A DNA stretch of 64,000 nt from Janthinobacterium rivuli (GTDB lineage Bacteria; Pseudomonadota; Gammaproteobacteria; Burkholderiales; Burkholderiaceae_D), in NCBI RefSeq assembly GCF_029690045.1, contig NZ_CP121464.1:496001-560000 (forward strand). Direction: 5' to 3'. The position numbers were made by a program, and so were the translations under genes. Within the stretch, counting starts at the first letter, position 1. Every line of letters begins with the position of its first letter. The notes beneath the pieces were generated by a model. The model worked only from the letters and a program-made list of their open reading frames with translations. It did not search any database and had not been told where the DNA came from. Shown one piece after another: positions 25,430-33,656 of this stretch.

Positions 25430-26371
25430 ATGGATACCCTCAACCCCAACTGGTTCTTGCGAGCCCGCCTGAAGACGCGGCAATTGCTGTTGTTGATCGC
25501 CCTTGACGAGCAGCGCAACATTCACCGCGCGGCGGAAGAATTGCACATGACGCAGCCGGCCGCGTCCAAGCAAATCAAGGACCTGGAAGAGATGCTGGAC
25601 GTGCGCCTGTTCGACAGGCTGCCGCGCGGCATGGAGCCGACGATCTACGGCGAGACGATGATACGTCACGCGCGCATGGCCCTGACGAGCTTGTCGCTGG
25701 CGCATGACGACATCGTCGCGCTCAAATCAGGCCTGACGGGTCAGGTGGAAGTGGGCGTCATCATGACGCCGGCCATGGCCTTGCTGCCGCGCGCGATTGC
25801 CCGCATCAAGCAGCAGGCGCCGCTGATGCGCATCGGCGTGCACCTGGAGCACAGCAATACCTTGATGGACATGCTGCAGCACGGCACGCTTGATTTCATG
25901 ATCGGGCGCATCCTGGAAAAGGAAAGCAGCGCGGGCCTGATCTACGAGGAATTGACGGAAGAGCCGGCCAGCGCCGTGGCGCGCAATGGCCATCCGCTGC
26001 TGTCGCGCAAGAATCTGCAATTGAAAGACCTGGCTGGCCAGCCGTGGATATTGCCGCCGCAAGGCAGCATCCTGCGCCACCGCTTCGACATGATGTTCCG
26101 CCGCGCCAGCCTGGAGCCGCCCGTCGACGTGGTCGACACCACCGCCTTGCTCCTGATCACATCCTTGCTGCAGCAGACGGATTCCCTACACGTGATGCCG
26201 ACGGAAGTGGCGCATTACTACGAATCGTTGAACGTGCTGAGCATCCTGCCCATCGAGCTGCCGTGCAAGATGGATGCGTTCGGCATCATCCGCCAGCAGG
26301 ATCATTTGCTGTCGCCGGGGGCGGATATGCTGTTGAAAGCTGTGCGGGCCACGGCGGCGGATATGTATTAA
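25430..26371 (+). CDS. LysR-type regulator of the pentose regulon (GbpR/GguR-like)
   Basis: The 313-residue LysR-type regulator has an N-terminal winged helix (KTRQLLLLIALDEQRNIHRA, TQPAASKQIKDLE, FDRLPRGM) and a C-terminal ligand-binding domain beginning GQVEVGVIMTP. The NWFLRARLKTRQL start is typical of the GbpR/GguR branch that controls sugar uptake and oxidative sugar catabolism in alpha- and betaproteobacteria. A stop at 25415-25417 in the same frame rules out any earlier start, and no Shine-Dalgarno sequence precedes the ATG. It lies at the end of the pentose locus and is the likely ligand-responsive activator acting at promoter copies A, B and C. That link is inference from motif position. 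Confidence 0.88.
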   Translation: MDTLNPNWFLRARLKTRQLLLLIALDEQRNIHRAAEELHMTQPAASKQIKDLEEMLDVRLFDRLPRGMEPTIYGETMIRHARMALTSLSLAHDDIVALKSGLTGQVEVGVIMTPAMALLPRAIARIKQQAPLMRIGVHLEHSNTLMDMLQHGTLDFMIGRILEKESSAGLIYEELTEEPASAVARNGHPLLSRKNLQLKDLAGQPWILPPQGSILRHRFDMMFRRASLEPPVDVVDTTALLLITSLLQQTDSLHVMPTEVAHYYESLNVLSILPIELPCKMDAFGIIRQQDHLLSPGADMLLKAVRATAADMY

Positions 26372-26434
26372 ACCCAACGGCAAATGCTGGGGTCGTACCC
26401 TCAGGGTACGGCCCCGGATCTTGCTTTTGGGGTT
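26371..26434. repeat. GGGGTC-type intergenic palindrome, copy 3
   Basis: GGGGTCGTACCCT (26389-26401) pairs with AGGGTACGGCCCC (26403-26415) with one mismatch. Outer arms AACCC (26371-26375) and GGGTT (26430-26434) flank it, as in copy 1. It fills the gap between two convergent genes and touches both stop codons, so it may serve as a bidirectional terminator. Confidence 0.78.
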
Positions 26435-27699
26435 CAATCCGGTACTTCAAAGAAAAACAGCTGCACCAACCGCCCATTCTCCGGCGTGTCGCCAAACACA
26501 TTGCTGATCGAGTGAAAGTAATGTCCCTTGTACACGATCAGGCGGTTGTGGCGCATCGGCACTTCCAGCAGCGCTTGCCAACTGTCGCGTTGCTCCTGCA
26601 ATTCGTTGAATTTCTGTACTTTGCTGTTCGGCAGCCAGCGTTTCTGGAAATCCTTGAAGCTGGCGTAGCCGCCCGCTTTCACGTCTGCCTCGGGCAACCT
26701 CCGGTACCAGCCGCTGGGCTGGTGGCGCCAGAAGGTGGTGCCGCCCTGGCACTGCTCGGGTGGATTCAGATACAGCACGCCCGCATAGAAATTGAAATTG
26801 TTGCCCGTCTCATTGTCCACGTGGATATCCGTGCGCGCCATCGCGTCCGCATAGCTGAGGCGATACGAGCCGTTGTCGGGCGAGATGAAACGGATGGGGC
26901 GGCCCAGCGTCGTGGCGATGCGCTCCATGATGGCCTGGCTGGGCTGGCCCGCCGTCTGGCTGCCCGGATAGTTTTGCCCCGCATAGCGCTGCTGTTCGAA
27001 CGGCAACGCCAGCGCCTGCGCGCGCCAGGCGGCGGGATCGGGCAGGAAATCGTCGAGGATGTGCAAATCCGTTTCGCGCAGGAAGTCGTGCAGGCTTGCC
27101 GGCACGTCGGGCTTGGTCAGCCGCTCCGTGTTTTCCGTGCCGGGGCTGGCAAAGCCGATGCGGCACGTTTGCGCCAGCGCCGGATGCAGCGCCAGGCCTT
27201 GCGCGTAGCGTTGCAAGGCCAGTTCCTGCTGTCCCGTGCGGTAATACAGCTCGGCCAGTCCCTGCAGCGTTTGCCAGCGCTGCGGACGCAGGGCGTGAGC
27301 CCGTTCCAGTTCGGCGATGGTGTCCGCCAGCCGCTGTTTTCCCATCAGCAATTCGGCATGGCTGATCGCGAAATCATGTTCATGCGGCGCCAGCCGCGCT
27401 GCCGTGGCGTAGCTGGCCAGCGCCGCCTCGTTGTCCGTACCGCGCAGCACGTTACCGAGGTTGTAGTGGAACAGGGCGTTGTCGGGCTGTTGCTTGAGCG
27501 ACAGTTTGATGAGGCCCAGGCCGATGGCGCCCTGGCCCAGCTCCAGCATCGCCAGGCCCTGGAAATGTTGTGCTTCGGCCAGGGCCGGGTTCAGTTTATA
27601 CGCGGCCTGGTAGGCGTTGATCGCCTCGATCAGCTTGCCTTGCTGCTGCAGCCCTTGCCCGTTTGCCAGATGTTGTTCCGCCAGTGTCTGTTCGCCCAT
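26434..27699 (-). CDS. TPR protein with DUF6445-like (2OG-Fe(II) oxygenase fold) C-terminal domain
   Basis: The 421-residue protein has about four to five TPR-like helix pairs (residues about 1-180, e.g. KLIEAINAYQAAYKLNPALA, DNALFHYNLGNVLRG). The C-terminal domain has ARTDIHVDNE (an HxD pair), GVLYLNPPEQCQGGTTFWRH, then NRLIVYKGHYFHSISN and GRLVQLFFF. The HxD...H...R pattern is that of iron/2-oxoglutarate oxygenases, and the family resembles DUF6445. Substrate is unknown; TPR modules suggest a protein partner. The start at 27699 is an ATG; an in-frame TTG at 27717 is less likely. It is downstream of a lipoprotein gene on the same strand and could be the last gene of the caspase-like unit. 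Confidence 0.75.
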   Translation of the reverse strand: MGEQTLAEQHLANGQGLQQQGKLIEAINAYQAAYKLNPALAEAQHFQGLAMLELGQGAIGLGLIKLSLKQQPDNALFHYNLGNVLRGTDNEAALASYATAARLAPHEHDFAISHAELLMGKQRLADTIAELERAHALRPQRWQTLQGLAELYYRTGQQELALQRYAQGLALHPALAQTCRIGFASPGTENTERLTKPDVPASLHDFLRETDLHILDDFLPDPAAWRAQALALPFEQQRYAGQNYPGSQTAGQPSQAIMERIATTLGRPIRFISPDNGSYRLSYADAMARTDIHVDNETGNNFNFYAGVLYLNPPEQCQGGTTFWRHQPSGWYRRLPEADVKAGGYASFKDFQKRWLPNSKVQKFNELQEQRDSWQALLEVPMRHNRLIVYKGHYFHSISNVFGDTPENGRLVQLFFFEVPD

Positions 27700-27745
27700 G
27701 TCACTATTCCGATGCAATGTGGCGAACAGTGTAACCGAGCCCGTT

Positions 27746-28477
27746 CTACCGTGCCTGGCTGACGAGAATTTCTTCCCCGTTCAGCTTGATCGCCACCTTG
27801 ACGATCTGCGCCTTGACCTGGTTGCTGGCCATGTCCGCTTCCTGGGCATAGGCATACACGACGATGGCGAAGTCCTTGTAGCCGCTGCGCGCCGCCTCGA
27901 TCTTGCGCGCCGCCTCCTGGTCCACTTTCAGCAGCGAATAACCGTCGCCATTCGTGAACGCCAGCTTGTAGTCGCCGTTGTCGTACATGTAGTAATACGT
28001 GCCCGCGTCGGCGAACTTGGCGGGGAAGGCGGCCTTGTCCATCGCGTACGGCGACAGCGCGCCCTGGCCATTGATCTGGTAGCGCAGGTAGCGCTTCGTC
28101 TTGGCCTCATTGACCTTGGCGTCGATCTGCGGTTTCAGGGCGTCGAGCAGTTCCTGCTTGCGGAAGGCGTCGTTGCTGCCCGCATATTCGCGCGAGATGC
28201 GTTGCGCCACGGCCGCATAGTCGGGCGGCACGCCGGACAGGGCGAGGTAGCTGTACATCAACTGGTGGCCGCTGGTGATGTCAACATAGCTGGACGCTGG
28301 CGTGGCAGCGTCCGCTTGCGGCAGGCTGGCGGCAGCCGCTTTGACTTGCGCCTTGGCGGCCATATCGGCCACGCTGGTGGCGGGCGCCGAGGCGGCCGGC
28401 GTTGCATTGTCGGAGGGCTTGCCGCAGGCGGACAGCAAGACGGCGATGGCGAGCAGGGCAGGGAGGGTACGGTTCAT
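27746..28477 (-). CDS. Lipoprotein of unknown function (DUF4852-like)
   Basis: The 243-residue protein has a lipoprotein signal with lipobox LSAC (Cys18), an Ala/Pro/Ser-rich linker to about residue 60, then a compact domain (SYLALSGVPPDYAAVAQRIS, FRKQELLDALKPQI, YYYMYDNGDYKL, a final beta-rich segment). The domain resembles DUF4852, which has no assigned function. AAGGAAAT precedes the ATG. It follows the membrane-protein gene by 32 bases and shares its strand with the caspase-like gene. Likely anchored in the periplasm or outer membrane. Confidence 0.7.
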   Translation of the reverse strand: MNRTLPALLAIAVLLSACGKPSDNATPAASAPATSVADMAAKAQVKAAAASLPQADAATPASSYVDITSGHQLMYSYLALSGVPPDYAAVAQRISREYAGSNDAFRKQELLDALKPQIDAKVNEAKTKRYLRYQINGQGALSPYAMDKAAFPAKFADAGTYYYMYDNGDYKLAFTNGDGYSLLKVDQEAARKIEAARSGYKDFAIVVYAYAQEADMASNQVKAQIVKVAIKLNGEEILVSQAR

Positions 28478-28509
28478 GATATTTCCTTCAATAAATGTGT
28501 GGAGGTGGC

Positions 28510-29331
28510 TTAGCCGATGGTTTTACGTTTGTATTCGCCGACGCCGTACGCGGCCAGGACGATGGCAGACGCCAGCACCAGGTAAAAACCGATGCCAAAA
28601 GAGAGTCCTTGCCACACTTGTCCCAGCATTTCGCTGGCCATCTGCTCGGCCATGCGGGCCGCGCGGCTGCCCATGATGCCGCCCATGGCGTTGCCCGCGT
28701 CGCTGACGGCGCCCTTGATCTTGATGAACAGCAAGCTGCTGTGGATGACGATGAACAACAGGGGCGCGCACTTGCCCAGCGCCGCTTTCGGGTGCTTGCT
28801 AACCATGGTGGCGCAGCAGGCGCCGATGGCCAGCAGGAAGAAAAATTGTGCGGACGTAAAACCGCCGCCGCCATCGCGGGCAAAGCTTTCCAGGCTGTCG
28901 GCGGACAAGCCCAGCAACTGCCAGTAGGTGCGCGAGACGGAGGCGAACAAACGGATGCCGATGGTGTTGAAGACAAAGGCGCCGGCGATCAGGACGCCGA
29001 GGCTGGCCAGCACCTTGATGCCCAGGGCGGAGACGGCCTGGCCCCACAGCTGCTGGCTTTTTTCGCGCGCCAGTTTCGCCGCGCCGGCCATTTCTTCCTG
29101 CGCCAGTTGCTGCGTCGCCACGGCGCTGACGGTGGCGAGGCTGCCGGCGTCATCGAAGCGCACGTCGACGACGGCGTTGATGGCGGGCGCCACGTCCGAG
29201 CGCCAGTGCGTGGCCACGTCGAACGCATGTTGAATGCCGGCCACGCTGACGGAACCCTGTCCGCTTGGCTGGTAGGCGAGGATGCGGCCACGCTGGCCGG
29301 TGGTGAATGTTGCTGGGCTGGATGTTTGCAT
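28510..29331 (-). CDS. Membrane protein of unknown function
   Basis: The 273-residue protein has an N-terminal soluble beta-rich part (about residues 1-75: ATFTTGQRGRILAYQ..., resembling small single-stranded-fold domains). A short charged helix follows, then four hydrophobic segments (VLASLGVLIAGAFVFNTIGI, FFLLAIGACCATMV, PLLFIVIHSSLLFIK, FYLVLASAIVLAAYGVG). A Gly/Met/Ala-rich loop links the last two. AGGGAA precedes the ATG. It lies between the caspase-like and lipoprotein genes, with gaps of 85 and 32 bases. I do not recognise the family. Confidence 0.7.
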   Translation of the reverse strand: MQTSSPATFTTGQRGRILAYQPSGQGSVSVAGIQHAFDVATHWRSDVAPAINAVVDVRFDDAGSLATVSAVATQQLAQEEMAGAAKLAREKSQQLWGQAVSALGIKVLASLGVLIAGAFVFNTIGIRLFASVSRTYWQLLGLSADSLESFARDGGGGFTSAQFFFLLAIGACCATMVSKHPKAALGKCAPLLFIVIHSSLLFIKIKGAVSDAGNAMGGIMGSRAARMAEQMASEMLGQVWQGLSFGIGFYLVLASAIVLAAYGVGEYKRKTIG

Positions 29332-29416
29332 GAGATTTCCCTGGTCACTGTCATGCTCTATTGCATGTACCCACGGATAACGGGGGCAGTTCAGGGAAAT
29401 CTAAAATTATTTTGAA

Positions 29417-30805
29417 TTATTTTTTTGGCGGCTGCATCATGTCCTTGGCGGCGCCCTGGTAATCCTTCATCAAGCCCATGAAGGCATCCTGCAAATGCCG
29501 GGCCGCATCCTGCGGCGGCGCGCCCGTGCGCCGGGCCAGGTCGAATTTATACGCATGGGCGGGGCTGTAGCCCGCCTGCGATGCCGCGTCCAGCAGCACG
29601 CCGGCCCGTTTCAGCGAAGCGGGATCGCCCTTGACCATCAGCAATTCCGCCAGATAGGTCTGGGCAATCGGAAAGTCCTTGGCGGCCGCCTTTTCCAGCC
29701 ACTGCATGCCCGCCTTCGGCTGTTTTATTCCAGCATCGCCGCTGCCGATGCCATAGCCGAGGGCCGTCAGCGCCACCAGATCGCCGCCCCGTGCGCGCTT
29801 TTCCAGTTGCTGGCGGGGAAACGGGCGGGCCGCGATCTGCATGCGGATTTCATAGTTGATGTCTTGCAGCACATTGCCTGGCCACACCTTGACGCCCGGT
29901 GCGGCCGGCTTTTCCACCGCTGGGGCAGGCGCCGGGACCGGTGCGCGCACGCCACCCTGCGCGCTGGCCAGCACGCCCGGCGTTGCCTGGCTGACGCCCT
30001 TGCCGCTGCCCATGTTCAGTACCAGGCGCGCCGACGTTTCGCCAAACGACACGCGGGGCTTTTGCACGTCGTGCGTCATGGCGGCAACCCTGGCCGCCAC
30101 TTGCGAAAACACGTCGCTCATGGGCAAGCCCGGCGCGTCGAGTGCATCGAGCAGGGCGCTCGTGTAGGGACTGTTGCGCGAATCGGGCGACCAGAAATCG
30201 CGCGCCAGGGCGCCGGGCCCGGCCGAATAGGCGATCACCACGCCGCGTGGCGCTTGCGTGTCGGCAAAGCCGTGGCTGGCCGCATTGCCGCCGGGGACCA
30301 CCACGGCGCCGCCCCGAGTATATTCCTGGCGGCAAGCGTCGAGGATCAGCACGGCGCCGCGCGCGCCCGTGCGCTGCAAATCGCCCGCCAGGCTGGAAAC
30401 GGACACGCCCTGGGCGGCGATGGCGGCCGCACTGAGCGCATTCATGTTGGCGCCCAGCGGCAGCACATAGTTCGCTTCGCCCGCCTGCGCGCCGTGGCCC
30501 GCGTAAAACACGAGGGCGATATCGGCGCCGCGCGCCTGCGTGGAAAACTCGGCCGAGGCCTTTTGCAGCTGTTGCGCATTGATGTCCGTGCGCAACAGCA
30601 CTTCAAAGCCCAGGCGGCGCAGGCGCTCGGCCATGGCGCGCGCATCGTTCACGGGATTCAATAGAGGCTGCGGATAGGCCGCGTTGCCGATCACCAGGGC
30701 GATGCGCTTGCCGGGACCGCTGGCGGCGTTGCCCACGGCCGCTTGCACGACGTTACCGCAGAGTAAAAAGAACAGGCTGAAAAACAGGGGGATCAGGCGA
30801 TGCAT
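29417..30805 (-). CDS. Caspase-like (peptidase C14) protein with Sel1-type repeats
   Basis: The 462-residue exported protein has a signal peptide (residues 1-22). The caspase-like domain has RIALVIGNAAYPQ, the catalytic His104 in FYAGHGAQ and Cys158 in LILDACRQ, and YSAGPG in the substrate loop. A Pro/Ala linker follows near residues 285-305, then a Sel1/TPR-like helical part (ALTALGYGIGSGDAG, AMQWLEKAAAKDFP-like). Both catalytic residues are present, so it may be an active cysteine protease of the periplasm. It is transcribed divergently from the sigma-factor-like gene, separated by an AT-rich 139-base region. Confidence 0.82.
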   Translation of the reverse strand: MHRLIPLFFSLFFLLCGNVVQAAVGNAASGPGKRIALVIGNAAYPQPLLNPVNDARAMAERLRRLGFEVLLRTDINAQQLQKASAEFSTQARGADIALVFYAGHGAQAGEANYVLPLGANMNALSAAAIAAQGVSVSSLAGDLQRTGARGAVLILDACRQEYTRGGAVVVPGGNAASHGFADTQAPRGVVIAYSAGPGALARDFWSPDSRNSPYTSALLDALDAPGLPMSDVFSQVAARVAAMTHDVQKPRVSFGETSARLVLNMGSGKGVSQATPGVLASAQGGVRAPVPAPAPAVEKPAAPGVKVWPGNVLQDINYEIRMQIAARPFPRQQLEKRARGGDLVALTALGYGIGSGDAGIKQPKAGMQWLEKAAAKDFPIAQTYLAELLMVKGDPASLKRAGVLLDAASQAGYSPAHAYKFDLARRTGAPPQDAARHLQDAFMGLMKDYQGAAKDMMQPPKK

Positions 30806-30944
30806 CGGCGTCTCGGGAATTGTCGTGAAAGTAACTAAAGTTAGCGATTTTTACTGTGATATGAGAAAATTGCTTAAATGCATTTTACCTTACTGACAAG
30901 TTTCTCTTGTCTGGCCAGCGCACGCTGCACGTCGCCGCCGGCCA

Positions 30945-31745
30945 GTGGCGCGTGCCGCCCAACACACGATCGGACCGGCTTTGCAATCGGAACAATTTGA
31001 ACGGATTCATGCTTTCTGGACCCGCCGCCAGCAGCTGACACAAGGCGAACTGGGCGAGTTTTACCAGCGCGTCATCGCCGCGCTGACGCCGTGCCGTCCG
31101 CGCGAGGCGGCGTCGCTGGGCGACTCGCTGGCCGACTTGCGCCACCAGTTCTTCATCGAAAAAGTCCTGCACGGCGACAGCGACGCGGCGCCCCACCACG
31201 TCGGTGCCCTGTTTTTGTACTTCAAGCGCTTCATCATCGACCAGTTGCGCAAGCAGCGCGATGACGAAGATGCCGATGCCCAAGAAGGCTGCGAGCTGCG
31301 CGCGCCCGACGCGTATGCGGAACCGCTGCGCGACTATCAGCTGACGCCACAGCAGGTGCGCGACGCGGCCGACAGTTTTATTACGACCTTGCCGCACGAC
31401 TTGATCTTGCTGCTGCGCCATTGTGGCTGCGGCGGCATGCCCGTCAAGGAGTTGGCCGAACAGATCGCTTCCGCGCATTACCACGGCGGCAAGTTGGGCC
31501 TGGTGCACAGGCAGAAGGGCGAGGCCAATAGCGCGGGGCGCCAGATCGTCGAGCCGGCCCACCGCGCCACCTTGCTGGGCAGCTGGGTCTTGAACCTGCT
31601 CAAGCTGCGCGTGGGCGACACCCTGGCTGCGCGCGATATGCAGGCGGCGCAAATAGTTTTGGATATCTTGTGCGTGGCCGCGTTATCCCTGCACATGGAC
31701 CCCGCGTCCACCCAACCGAACACTGATGAAAGGCCATCGGCATGA
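30945..31745 (+). CDS. Divergent sigma-70-like (ECF-type) protein
   Basis: The 266-residue protein shows a region 2-like stretch (residues about 85-105: HHVGALFLYFKRFIIDQLRK, matching the LFRIARNLAIDHLR pattern of ECF factors). A region 4-like segment follows (about 145-190: SFITTLPHDLILLLRHCGCG then MPVKELAEQIA). The match is weak and the C-terminal part is unusual. It starts at a GTG with no clear ribosome site; the frame is closed by TGA at 30894-30896, so no earlier ATG exists. It overlaps the next gene by ATGA (31742-31745), the arrangement often seen for sigma and anti-sigma pairs. It could instead be a non-sigma regulatory protein. Confidence 0.55.
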   Translation: MARAAQHTIGPALQSEQFERIHAFWTRRQQLTQGELGEFYQRVIAALTPCRPREAASLGDSLADLRHQFFIEKVLHGDSDAAPHHVGALFLYFKRFIIDQLRKQRDDEDADAQEGCELRAPDAYAEPLRDYQLTPQQVRDAADSFITTLPHDLILLLRHCGCGGMPVKELAEQIASAHYHGGKLGLVHRQKGEANSAGRQIVEPAHRATLLGSWVLNLLKLRVGDTLAARDMQAAQIVLDILCVAALSLHMDPASTQPNTDERPSA

Positions 31746-32767
31746 CTGCATTGACGCCCTCGCTGGCCATCGTTGCCGCGCGCCTGCCGTCGCCCCCGTC
31801 TTCCATCGAATTGCTGGATGAGGACGTGGCTGGCGATACCCCCGACTGGCGCGGCATTGCCGTGCCGGAACACCTCATGGAACGCTTTGCGCGCCGCAGC
31901 GATGCGGCGCCGCTGGCCGGGCGGCCCATCGCCGGTGGGCAGATTCATTTGCTGGCGCGCCGTCCCGGCTTTGGCGCCGTGCTGCTCGACGCCTGGGACA
32001 GCTCGCGGCAGCGCTGGCGCGGCTGGCTCGTCACGCCGGACGCATCGTATGCGGACGCCTGCGGCCTCGTGGTCGAAGAGCGCGACGCGCCCGCCGACCC
32101 GCGCGCGGGCCTGGTGCTGTGCGACATGCCCGTGACCCTGGCCGTGACGGACCTGGGCGCCTGCCTGGGCGTGTTCAGCCAGGAGCGCCTGCAGGCGGCG
32201 CGCTGGCTGGAGTGGCATGGCCGCGCGAATGCCGCCACGGCGGCGCCGGGCGTGATCGCCCGCGTGGCCTTGCCTGGCGACGATTACGCCTTGACGGGCA
32301 CACCGCTGTCGAGCGAGCTGGGCAAGGATGGCCGCGTGGCGTACCGGCAATTGCTGCGTCAGGGTTTGCAGCAATTGCAGATCGCTCCGGCCGATGCCGC
32401 CGCGCCAGCAGCGAAGGTGCCGATGCAGGCGGCCAATGCAAACCGCTGGCTGAAGCTCGTCACGGCCGTGGCCGCCAGCGTGATGGTGGTGCAATCGGCG
32501 TGGCTGTTCCTGCCGAAAGAGGGCGCCGTCGTCGGCAATGCGGAGTTCCGCAACGGCGGCAGCGGCGTCGAGACGGGCGTGCGCACGCGCGTGCTGTTCC
32601 GCGCCGAGGCAACGGAGGCGGAAATCCGCACCTGGCTGCAGCGCGAGCAGCTGGAAATCGTCGCCGGACCGGACACTCTGGGTGCCTTCACCGTGCTGTC
32701 GCGCAACCGCCAGAAAGTCTTGCCGCCACCGGGACCGGGCAATCCGCTGGCCGTCATCAATCCCTGA
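31742..32767 (+). CDS. Single-pass membrane protein, possible anti-sigma factor
   Basis: The 341-residue protein has a long N-terminal soluble part, one transmembrane helix (about residues 239-258, VTAVAASVMVVQSAWLFLP) and a C-terminal periplasmic domain (about residues 259-341) with an ACT-like beta-alpha pattern (TRVLFRAEATEAEIRTWLQ, LGAFTVLS). That tail resembles domains found in some transmembrane anti-sigma and stress-sensing proteins. It starts within the stop of the sigma-like gene. The anti-sigma role is inferred from topology and coupling; no zinc motif of the ZAS type is seen. Confidence 0.5.
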   Translation: MTALTPSLAIVAARLPSPPSSIELLDEDVAGDTPDWRGIAVPEHLMERFARRSDAAPLAGRPIAGGQIHLLARRPGFGAVLLDAWDSSRQRWRGWLVTPDASYADACGLVVEERDAPADPRAGLVLCDMPVTLAVTDLGACLGVFSQERLQAARWLEWHGRANAATAAPGVIARVALPGDDYALTGTPLSSELGKDGRVAYRQLLRQGLQQLQIAPADAAAPAAKVPMQAANANRWLKLVTAVAASVMVVQSAWLFLPKEGAVVGNAEFRNGGSGVETGVRTRVLFRAEATEAEIRTWLQREQLEIVAGPDTLGAFTVLSRNRQKVLPPPGPGNPLAVINP

Positions 32768-32794
32768 CCCCGAAATAAGAGAAAGTTATCAAGC

Positions 32795-33655
32795 ATGGCA
32801 ACGTATAAGAATTTTGCATCCGCGCACTGGCGCAAATTGATCGCCGGCGTGGCCGCCGGTGTCCTGTTGACGGGCTGCGCCATGACGCCGAACGGCCGTG
32901 GCGGCGTGTTGATGGGCCTGGATACGGCCGAGCTGTTCGGCACGCCGATTTCCACCTTCCGCCTGCGCGACGGCACGGAGGGTACTTTGCGCAAGGATCC
33001 ACAGGGCAAGTATTCGATCAAGCTGTCGCAGGCCTTCCGCGTCGTGCCGCTGGCCAACGCCATCACGGCCCGCGTGGCGCGGGTGGAAAACGTGGGCGAA
33101 CGCACGGTGGTGATCGTGGAAACGCAGGAGCGCGGCTGCGCCTACCGCTATGAAGTGCTGGCTTTCCAGGGCACGGACGTGCTGCAGTGGACGGTCGGCA
33201 ATTGCAAGGACCGCCCCCGCGTGGACGTGGCGGCCGATGGAAAATCACTCAATATCGACTTCCCCAACTACAACCGCCTGTCGCGCATGATCTACACGGA
33301 CAACCGCCTGCTCAACGCCAGCGTGGCCGTGCCGCCCGGCGTCGATACGCGCGCCCAGCCGTTTGCCGACGATGCCTTGCGCGGCACGGGTCCTGCCATC
33401 GCCACTATGCCGGCTGGCAACGACAGCGGCCGCGTGATCCCGGCGCCGCCGGCGGCCGCTCCGGCGCCTGCCGCTGCGCCGAAAACGGGTAGCCGCGCCA
33501 GCGCCAGGGCGCGCCGCCAGGAGCCAGCAGCCAGGGCGGCAACGCCCGCCGCCATCAGCCTGCCCGCGCCGCGTGCCGCAGCGGCGGCCCCGGCGGCGCC
33601 GATGATCTTCCAGGCCGAAGAGATCAAGCCCGTCGTCATCGATTTGAGGAAATAA
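32795..33655 (+). CDS. Lipoprotein of unknown function
   Basis: The 286-residue protein has a lipobox LTGC (Cys28) after AGVAAGVL, a folded middle part (about residues 45-185, predominantly beta, with CAYRYEVLAFQGTDVLQW) and a low-complexity Ala/Pro-rich tail from about residue 200. It ends in a short conserved-looking IFQAEEIKPVVIDLRK. It is the third gene of the plus-strand unit, 28 bases after the membrane protein and 2 bases before the next gene. No family recognised. Confidence 0.7.
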   Translation: MATYKNFASAHWRKLIAGVAAGVLLTGCAMTPNGRGGVLMGLDTAELFGTPISTFRLRDGTEGTLRKDPQGKYSIKLSQAFRVVPLANAITARVARVENVGERTVVIVETQERGCAYRYEVLAFQGTDVLQWTVGNCKDRPRVDVAADGKSLNIDFPNYNRLSRMIYTDNRLLNASVAVPPGVDTRAQPFADDALRGTGPAIATMPAGNDSGRVIPAPPAAAPAPAAAPKTGSRASARARRQEPAARAATPAAISLPAPRAAAAAPAAPMIFQAEEIKPVVIDLRK

Positions 33656-33656
33656 G

